Shown: one piece after another, positions 1 to 4,284 of the stretch
Numbering within the stretch: position 1 is the stretch's first letter
Layout of the letters: each line of letters begins with the position of its first letter
The notes under the pieces: model-generated
What the model was told of the DNA's origin: nothing
The model's database searches: none
Seen by the model: the letters and a program-made list of their open reading frames with translations, nothing else
Translations under genes and position numbers: made by a program
NCBI GenBank assembly: GCA_020063525.1
Contig: JAGUUJ010000130.1
Coordinates: 1 to 6,771, forward strand
Source: Candidatus Omnitrophota bacterium
GTDB lineage: Bacteria > Omnitrophota > Gorgyraeia > Gygaellales > Profunditerraquicolaceae
Reading direction: 5' to 3'
DNA length: 6,771 nucleotides

Positions 1-99
1 GGGCTTGGCTCAGGATTGCCCTTAACCTTTTAAATGTAAAGGGGTTCCCTGAATTCACCTACTTTTCCATCCCGAATTTCTTCGGAACGCTGCCTTTAA
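1..99 (-). ncRNA. Group I self-splicing intron in tRNA-Tyr, 5' part only (runs off the left edge)
   Basis: Read on the minus strand, this begins immediately after the tRNA-Tyr 5' exon. A P1 helix can form between exon bases CUGU (103-100) and intron bases GCAG (93-90). It gives the U.G wobble expected at a group I 5' splice site (U100 with G93). A 7-bp hairpin closed by a GAAA tetraloop follows (87-70), probably P2. The P core segment AATTCAGGGAA lies at 55-45. The Q core segment lies in GGGCAATCCTGAGCCAA at 21-5; this 17-mer is the same as the conserved stretch of plastid and cyanobacterial tRNA-Leu(UAA) introns. P4 forms between TCAGG and CCTGA of these two segments. P7, P8, P9, the bound-G site and the 3' splice site lie outside the window, so completeness and any homing endonuclease cannot be judged. 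Confident as a group I intron; subgroup not assigned, although similarity to the tRNA-Leu introns suggests a related IC3-like type. Confidence 0.9.
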
Positions 100-135
100 A
101 CAGTCTGTCCCCTTTGGCCACTTGGGTACCTGCCC
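100..135 (-). tRNA. tRNA-Tyr(GUA), 5' exon only, interrupted after anticodon base 35
   Basis: The 36-nt 5' half of a type II tRNA. It has acceptor strand GGGCAGG, T8-A9, a 3-bp D stem CCC/GGG enclosing a large D loop (AAGTGGCCAAA), G26, anticodon-stem strand ACAGA, and then loop bases C32 T33 G34 T35 before the intron. The D arm and ACAGACTGT are typical of bacterial tRNA-Tyr. The third anticodon base (A36), the second half and the long variable arm are in the unseen 3' exon, so GUA is inferred rather than read. If splicing instead followed the next T, the anticodon would be GUU (Asn), but the type II D arm argues against that. The neighbour is tRNA-Thr(UGU), and Thr(UGU)-Tyr(GUA) is the start of the classical Thr-Tyr-Gly-Thr cluster seen ahead of tuf in E. 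coli (thrU-tyrU-glyT-thrT-tufB). Confidence 0.88.
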
Positions 136-146
136 ATATTTTTCAA

Positions 147-219
147 AGCCGGCGAGAGGAATCGAACCCCCGACCCGCTGTTTACAAAACAGCTGCTCTA
201 CCTACTGAGCTACGCCGGC
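147..219 (-). tRNA. tRNA-Thr(UGU)
   Basis: A complete 73-nt cloverleaf on the minus strand. The acceptor stem GCCGGCG/CGCCGGC has seven Watson-Crick pairs. The D stem is GCTC/GAGC with loop AGTAGGTA. The anticodon stem is GCTGT/ACAGC with loop TTTGTAA, giving anticodon TGT, which reads ACA (Thr). The variable loop is GGGTC. The T stem GGGGG/CCTCT contains two G.U pairs and has loop TTCGATT. The discriminator base is U, and the 3' CCA is not encoded (TTG follows), so a CCA-adding enzyme is needed. The gene begins 16 nt after the nnrD stop codon and ends 11 nt before the split tRNA-Tyr. It may be cut from the end of the operon transcript or start from its own promoter. Confidence 0.97.
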
Positions 220-226
220 AAAATTA

Positions 227-232
227 ACTATA
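227..232 (-). promoter_or_regulatory. Possible -10 element for the tRNA-Thr/tRNA-Tyr cluster
   Basis: TATAGT on the minus strand, 7 nt before the first base of tRNA-Thr, so transcription would start at or very near the mature 5' end. No convincing -35 hexamer lies 16-18 nt upstream (the best is CAATCA, inside the end of nnrD). The A/T-rich sequence here makes a chance match easy; the tRNAs may simply be transcribed with nnrD. Confidence 0.3.
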
Positions 233-235
233 TGT

Positions 236-1099
236 CTAAGAACACTGTTTGATTGCCTCGGGAATCTTATCGATTATATCCGAGGCAATCATACCTATTT
301 GTGTTTTCTCTTTCGCTGCTAAGTCTCCGGCTAAACCGTGAAGATAAACTGCATATTTCGATGCTTCAAATTGATTCAGGCCCTGGCCCAGAAAAGCCGC
401 AATCATTCCGGTCAAAACATCGCCGCTTCCTGCAGTAGCCATTCCCGGATTCCCTGTTTTATTTATATATAAATTACCGTTAAAATCTGCGACCACAGTA
501 TTATATCCTTTTAAAACTACAGTTACTTTATAATCCTTGGCAAATTTCTGAGTAATATCTTTTCTGTTAGCCTGAACTTTTTTTATACTGATACCCATTA
601 ACTTCGCCATTTCACCAGGGTGAGGAGTCAGTATCGGTGTTCGGTGTTCGGTGTTCGGTGTTCGTAAAAACTCTAAGTGACCTACTAAAGCGCTCAACCC
701 ATCTGCATCGATAACCATAGGTTTATCTATTTCAGATATCGCTTTTCGCACTAAACCCTGCGTTGATTTATTCTGAGTAAGGCCCGGCCCAACTGCTAAT
801 ACATCAGTATTTTTAACAAAATCTTTAATCTTTTTATAGCCACCCAGGCTTAGCGTGCCATCGCTTGTTTCGGGTAAAGGGAATGTCATTACTTCTTTAG
901 GTTTTATTTTTATTATGGCCTCAGCCAAACTCTTAGGAATACCTAAAGTAACTAGGCCGGCACCTGCGCGCATTGCTGCGCCGGCGCATAATACTGCTGC
1001 GCCGGAAAATCTCGCGGAACCCGCTAAAATAAAAATATGCCCAAAGTCACCTTTATGTGTGTTGGGTCTTCTGCGTAATAATAGCGTTGGCAACCGCAT
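236..1099 (-). CDS. nnrD: ADP-dependent (S)-NAD(P)H-hydrate dehydratase
   Basis: A 287-aa protein matching the ribokinase-like (carbohydrate kinase, YjeF C-terminal) family. The family removes water from damaged S-NADHX and S-NADPHX, using ADP (or ATP in eukaryotes), to regenerate NAD(P)H in the cytoplasm. Visible motifs: HKGDFG at 15-20, GSARFSGAA at 27-35, GPGL at 104-107, DADGL at 131-135, LTPHPGEMAKL at 157-167, and the nucleotide/catalytic loop NPGMATAGSGDVLTG at 217-231 with the expected catalytic Asp at 227. The NnrE epimerase domain that is often fused in front is absent, so the epimerase must be elsewhere or missing. The ATG at 1099 overlaps acpS by 47 nt. It is kept because the conserved RRRPNTHKGDFG block begins inside the overlap; TTG at codon 3 is an alternative start. 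No clear Shine-Dalgarno is visible. Residues 146-155 (RTPNTEHRTP) are encoded by a heptamer tandem repeat and look like an insertion. Confidence 0.95.
   Translation of the reverse strand: MRLPTLLLRRRPNTHKGDFGHIFILAGSARFSGAAVLCAGAAMRAGAGLVTLGIPKSLAEAIIKIKPKEVMTFPLPETSDGTLSLGGYKKIKDFVKNTDVLAVGPGLTQNKSTQGLVRKAISEIDKPMVIDADGLSALVGHLEFLRTPNTEHRTPILTPHPGEMAKLMGISIKKVQANRKDITQKFAKDYKVTVVLKGYNTVVADFNGNLYINKTGNPGMATAGSGDVLTGMIAAFLGQGLNQFEASKYAVYLHGLAGDLAAKEKTQIGMIASDIIDKIPEAIKQCS
635..662 (-). repeat. Four tandem heptamers (AACACCG) inside nnrD
   Basis: Four perfect copies of a 7-bp unit, CGGTGTT on the plus strand and AACACCG on the coding strand, with a partial fifth copy (CG) after them. Because 7 is not a multiple of 3, the repeat encodes the mixed peptide RTPNTEHRTP across all three phases. 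Gain or loss of one unit would shift the frame ahead of the catalytic loop of NnrD. The peptide lies between the helix after DADGL and the LTPHPGE strand. Confidence 0.95.
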
Positions 1100-1418
1100 A
1101 ATTTTTCACATGGGAAATAGATATATGCACATCTATCTTTTTACCCCTACCGTTTAAAATCACACAACAAGGTTTACCTTCTTTATCATTTAAAATCTCT
1201 ACATCCTTCCAATTTAATTTGGCATCGCCTAACGCCTTAAATACTGCCTCTTTAGCTGCAAACCTGCCTGCAAGATGCTGGTATAAACTACCTCTGGTTT
1301 TCGCATTCTCTAATTCTTCCTGAGTAAATATGCGGTTCAGAAAATCCTCACCCCACTTCTCTACTGCTTGGCGCAGGCGCGTTACTTCAGTTATATCTAC
1401 ACCAGTTCCGATTATCAT
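1053..1418 (-). CDS. acpS: Holo-[acyl-carrier-protein] synthase (4'-phosphopantetheinyl transferase)
   Basis: A 121-aa protein of the usual AcpS length. It transfers 4'-phosphopantetheine from CoA to a serine of apo-acyl carrier protein, activating fatty acid synthesis. The N-terminal signature IIGTGVDITEV carries the metal-binding Asp at 8. The second signature, GRFAAKEAVFKALG at 51-64, carries the metal-binding Glu at 57. The C-terminal strand HISISHVKNYAVANAII is also typical of the family. The ATG shares four bases (ATGA) with the pdxJ stop codon, which suggests translational coupling. At its other end the last 15 codons and the stop overlap the start of nnrD. The final residues (TQKTQHT) are poorly conserved in the family, so the overlap falls where the sequence is free to vary. 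acpS next to pdxJ and nnrD is a recurrent bacterial arrangement. Confidence 0.97.
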   Translation of the reverse strand: MIIGTGVDITEVTRLRQAVEKWGEDFLNRIFTQEELENAKTRGSLYQHLAGRFAAKEAVFKALGDAKLNWKDVEILNDKEGKPCCVILNGRGKKIDVHISISHVKNYAVANAIITQKTQHT

Positions 1419-2128
1419 CTCATTAATGCCTTCATTTCCCGCACTGCCCGTTCTAAACCCACCAGCACTGCACGGCAGACGATAGAATAACCGATATTTA
1501 ACTCCTCTATTCCCTCTATCTTAGCCACCCTTGACACATTATAATAATTTAAGCCGTGTCCTGCAAAAACATGCAATCCTTTATCCCTGGCATATTTAAC
1601 TGCTGTTTCTAATTCTTCAAAATATTTATCCTGCTCTTTTTTATTCTTGGCATCGGCATAGCGGCCGGTATGCAACTCTATCATCCTTATCCCTAATTTT
1701 CTTACAGCATCAATCTGTTTTTTGTCCGGGTCAATGAACAGGCTTACCATAATTGCCTGTTTATCTAATTTATAAAAAACTTGCTTTATACTGTTAAAAT
1801 TAGATACCGCATCTAAACCGCCTTCAGTAGTTAGCTCTTGCCTTCTTTCGGGCACCAGAGTTGCCTGATCAGGCTTTACTTTACAGGCAATTCTAACGAT
1901 CTCCTGGGCAATGGACATCTCTAAATTTAATTTTACCCGAACTATTTCTTTTAAAATATACAGGTCTCTTTCTTTAATATGCCGGCGGTCTTCCCTTAAA
2001 TGCGCAACTATACTATCAGCCCCGGATGCCTGACAGATTAAAGCAGCGAATGCCGGCTCTGGCTCAATGCCGTGCCGGACTTCTCTTAAGGTTGCCACAT
2101 GGTCAATATTTACGCCTAAATTGAGCAT
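1415..2128 (-). CDS. pdxJ: Pyridoxine 5'-phosphate synthase
   Basis: A 237-aa TIM-barrel enzyme that condenses 3-amino-2-oxopropyl phosphate with 1-deoxy-D-xylulose 5-phosphate to give pyridoxine 5'-phosphate (DXP-dependent vitamin B6 route). Length is normal for PdxJ. Motifs in order: LGVNIDHVATLR (4-15), VAHLREDRRHI (41-51) with His43 and Arg45, NLEM with Glu70, LVPERRQELTTEGGLD (91-106), FIDPD (131-135), ELHTGRYA (151-158), VFAGHGLNY (187-195) with His191, and the phosphate-binding ELNIGYSIVCRA (209-220). All expected catalytic positions are present. The ATG directly follows the TAG of the small ORF upstream without a spacer. No clear Shine-Dalgarno is seen, so translation is probably coupled. 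An intact pdxJ implies the DXP-dependent pathway with PdxA and DXP synthase elsewhere in the genome. Confidence 0.98.
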   Translation of the reverse strand: MLNLGVNIDHVATLREVRHGIEPEPAFAALICQASGADSIVAHLREDRRHIKERDLYILKEIVRVKLNLEMSIAQEIVRIACKVKPDQATLVPERRQELTTEGGLDAVSNFNSIKQVFYKLDKQAIMVSLFIDPDKKQIDAVRKLGIRMIELHTGRYADAKNKKEQDKYFEELETAVKYARDKGLHVFAGHGLNYYNVSRVAKIEGIEELNIGYSIVCRAVLVGLERAVREMKALMR

Positions 2129-2269
2129 CTAATAATCAAAATGTTTTATCTCACCCAAAACATAAAACCAGACCATAACCGCTAATATAAACGCAATGAG
2201 CTTAAGCCAGGGATGATAGGTAAACCAGTGTCCAATGCGATAGCCAATGCCAATCTTCTCTTTAGACAT
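2129..2269 (-). CDS. 46-aa single-helix membrane protein in the cdaR (YbbR) position; possible minimal CdaR
   Basis: A small ORF of 46 codons plus TAG. Its ATG lies within the last codons of cdaA (8-nt overlap) and its stop touches the pdxJ ATG, so it fills the gap exactly. The basic N-terminus (MSKEKIGIGYRIGHW) is followed by one hydrophobic segment, about residues 21-38, in which WLKLIAFILAVMVWFYVLGE resembles the N-terminal membrane anchor of CdaR/YbbR proteins (pattern LK..S..LA..LW.YV). CdaR is the usual partner and regulator of the diadenylate cyclase CdaA and follows it in many genomes. Full CdaR has several extracytoplasmic YbbR domains; none is present here, and the reading frame closes cleanly rather than through an obvious frameshift. 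A one-helix partner that tethers or tunes CdaA is my inference. It could instead be a decaying remnant. The coding call is good; the function is unproven. Confidence 0.8.
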   Translation of the reverse strand: MSKEKIGIGYRIGHWFTYHPWLKLIAFILAVMVWFYVLGEIKHFDY

Positions 2270-3032
2270 CGTCTTTCTTAAGTTTTATAATCTCCTTAAT
2301 CTTAGAAAGCATATCTTCTCTGCTTAAATCCTTGTATAACTTACCGCGATACACCAAAGACATATCCTGCCTCTCCTCGGAAACAATAATAACTACGGAA
2401 TCAGTTTCTTCGCTCAAACCCAACGCAGCGCGGTGCCGCGTGCCGTATACGCGGCTTAAATCCTGATTTTCCGTAAGAGGGAATAGGCAGCCGGCAGCAA
2501 TAATACGGCCGTGCTGTATAATTAAGCCGCCGTCATGAAGTAAGCTATTAGGTGTAAAAATATTCTCAATCAAATCCGAAGATACGCGCGCATCAATAAC
2601 AACGCCGCTTTCGATATAGGCAGTAAGCGGGTCGTTCTTCTCTATAGCAATAAGTGCGCCCATCTTGTTCCTGCATAGTTCTTCGGTTGCTTTACCTATC
2701 TGTTTTAATATACAATCCAGCTCTTCTTCACTTTCGCTGGTACCGAATAGATGACGTTGGCCTAAACGTGCCAATCCTTGTCTTATCTCCGGATGAAAGA
2801 TAATAAGAATAGCGATAACCGATATAGCGAATAATTTTGTCAGTAACCAATTGAGTATTTCCAAGCCTGACTTCTGAAATACAAAGAAGGCGACTAAAAG
2901 AATAATTATTCCGCGCAAAACCTGTATTGCGCGCGTACCCTCAAAGAAAAGCATGATGTGATAAATCACAAACCAGAGTATCATGATTTCAATTACGGGT
3001 TTCCACACATGTATAATATTTAATATATACAT
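2262..3032 (-). CDS. cdaA: Diadenylate cyclase, CdaA type (c-di-AMP synthase)
   Basis: A 256-aa membrane protein that condenses two ATP into cyclic di-AMP, which controls potassium and osmolyte transport and wall homeostasis in many bacteria. Three predicted transmembrane helices (about 13-31, 38-53 and 61-79) precede a cytoplasmic DAC (DisA_N) domain at roughly 80-240. The active-site loop is NSLLHDGGLII (162-172). Its core is DGG at 167-169 where the family motif is DGA. The second motif, GTRHRAALG (197-205), carries the canonical RHR. The start at 3032 lies 13 nt after the folP stop. No Shine-Dalgarno is visible in this very A/T-rich gap; GTG at codon 9 is a possible alternative start, but the longer form fits the family's N-terminus. 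The gene sits between folP and the putative minimal CdaR. In many bacteria cdaA is followed by cdaR and glmM; glmM is absent here. Confidence 0.96.
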   Translation of the reverse strand: MYILNIIHVWKPVIEIMILWFVIYHIMLFFEGTRAIQVLRGIIILLVAFFVFQKSGLEILNWLLTKLFAISVIAILIIFHPEIRQGLARLGQRHLFGTSESEEELDCILKQIGKATEELCRNKMGALIAIEKNDPLTAYIESGVVIDARVSSDLIENIFTPNSLLHDGGLIIQHGRIIAAGCLFPLTENQDLSRVYGTRHRAALGLSEETDSVVIIVSEERQDMSLVYRGKLYKDLSREDMLSKIKEIIKLKKDDV

Positions 3033-3045
3033 ATATTATCTGATA

Positions 3046-4284
3046 TCATCTTATATTATTTATAGTATTTAAAACCTTCATTGCCTGTTTTACCGCAACA
3101 ATATCGTGGACTCTGACTATGTTTGCGCCATTTTTTACTGCTAAGATGCAAGCAGATACAGTGCCAAAAATTCTCTCTTGAGGTCCTGCATTTAATATTT
3201 TTCCAAGGAAGGATTTCCGGGATGGACCGACTAATATAGGCCTGCCTAAGATTTTAAATTCTCTTAATCTTTTCAATATCTCTAAATTATGCCCAAGCGT
3301 TTTTCCGAAACCTATACCGGGGTCAACAATAATTCTCTCCCTATCTATACCCCAGGCAACAGCCTCACTTATTGCCTTATCTAAATATTCTATTATCTCA
3401 TCAATTAAAGATTTATAAACAGGGTTATTCTGCATAGTCCGCGGATTACCCTTCATATGCATAATCACAACGCCTGCTTTATATTTGGAAACTATCTTTG
3501 CCATCTTATTATTTAAGCCAGTGATATCATTTACCATAACCGCACCATTATCCAGGGCCTGCCTTGCTACTTCGGGTTTATAAGTATCGATGGAAATAGG
3601 AGCTTTGATTTTCCTGGCAATTTTTTTAATTATCGGTATTGTGCGTTCTAATTCTTCCTTGACGAGAATTGGTTCGGCGCCCGGACGGGTTGATTCGCCG
3701 CCTATATCAATAATATCCGCGCCATCATCTACCATTCTCTCTACAAAATCAACTACGCTTTCAGGGACAGTCCCCTTAGGAACAGTTCCCTTTAGCTCTG
3801 TCGGGGACAGTCCCTTATATAACCCATCGCCGCTAAATGAATCCGGAGTAAGATTTACAACACCCATAATACAAGTTTTACCCTGCCTTAAAGTCAATTT
3901 ATATCTACCCAAATCAAGATTAAATTCGTCCTTTTGATAACTGGTAAGGCTGTCGGATAAATCATGTGCCAATCTATCCAGGCCAAAAGGCTGTCTATTT
4001 AACTTTTCGGTGAGGCGGTTAAATTGAGACAGAGTTGCCATCAGGAGGCAATCTGTCTTCCTGGCCTTACCAGTCAAAGCATTCCTGGCCACTGCCACAT
4101 CACCGCCTAAAGAAAGCATCTCCTGTTTGAGTATATTTGCCGCAATACAAGATATGGAATTTATCCTCACTAGATGTTGAACCGCCTTAGGCAGCATAAT
4201 CTCAATGCCATAGGGGTCAACTTTAATATCCTGCAAAATTTGCCTTAAATCTTGCGGATCACGTGTCTCGAGGATGTGGATCAT
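3046..4284 (-). CDS. folP: Dihydropteroate synthase, long form with N-terminal extension
   Basis: A 412-aa protein that joins p-aminobenzoate to 6-hydroxymethyl-7,8-dihydropterin diphosphate in folate synthesis; it is the sulfonamide target. The TIM-barrel DHPS domain covers about 130-412. It contains MGVVNLTPDSFSGDG (140-154), DIGGESTRPGA (193-203), SIDTYKP (231-237), NDITG (252-256), MHMKGNPRTMQ (275-285), DPGIGFGKT (321-329), GPSRKSF (353-359) and RVHD (391-394); all substrate-binding motifs are intact. The first 125 residues form an extra domain (VDPYGIEIMLPKAV and following) seen in longer DHPS proteins of several phyla; its role is not known to me. Residues about 157-174 (GLSPTELKGTVPKGTVPE) are an insertion just after active-site loop 1, encoded by three REP-like palindromes. 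The ATG overlaps the ftsH stop as ATGA, so translation is probably coupled; no strong Shine-Dalgarno is seen. Confidence 0.97.
   Translation of the reverse strand: MIHILETRDPQDLRQILQDIKVDPYGIEIMLPKAVQHLVRINSISCIAANILKQEMLSLGGDVAVARNALTGKARKTDCLLMATLSQFNRLTEKLNRQPFGLDRLAHDLSDSLTSYQKDEFNLDLGRYKLTLRQGKTCIMGVVNLTPDSFSGDGLYKGLSPTELKGTVPKGTVPESVVDFVERMVDDGADIIDIGGESTRPGAEPILVKEELERTIPIIKKIARKIKAPISIDTYKPEVARQALDNGAVMVNDITGLNNKMAKIVSKYKAGVVIMHMKGNPRTMQNNPVYKSLIDEIIEYLDKAISEAVAWGIDRERIIVDPGIGFGKTLGHNLEILKRLREFKILGRPILVGPSRKSFLGKILNAGPQERIFGTVSACILAVKNGANIVRVHDIVAVKQAMKVLNTINNIR
3764..3814. repeat. Three REP-like palindromes inserted in frame in folP
   Basis: Three 11-bp perfect odd palindromes of the same form: GGGACAGTCCC at 3764-3774, GGAACAGTTCC at 3779-3789 and GGGACAGTCCC at 3804-3814. 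The middle copy differs from the other two by paired changes in both arms, so its symmetry is kept. The block reads through without a stop and adds about 15-18 residues, including GTVPKGTVP, at the start of the first barrel helix of DHPS, where homologues have a short loop. Short palindromes of this kind resemble REP elements mobilised by REP-associated tyrosine (Y1/IS200-like) transposases; that link is inferred. Confidence 0.85.

Noticed and set aside
974..1005. 11-bp direct repeat TGCTGCGCCGG, 21 bp apart, in nnrD
   Set aside because: It encodes the conserved small-residue helix after GSARFSG (GAAVLCAGAAM); alanine-rich codons explain it without invoking a repeat element.
236..1099. nnrD as a truncated NnrE-NnrD fusion
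   Set aside because: Stand-alone dehydratases of this length exist, and the region upstream is occupied by an intact acpS, so nothing indicates a lost N-terminal domain at this locus.
253..1157. Plus-strand frames opposite nnrD and acpS
   Set aside because: Both are antisense to well-supported genes and encode compositionally odd peptides with no recognisable motif.
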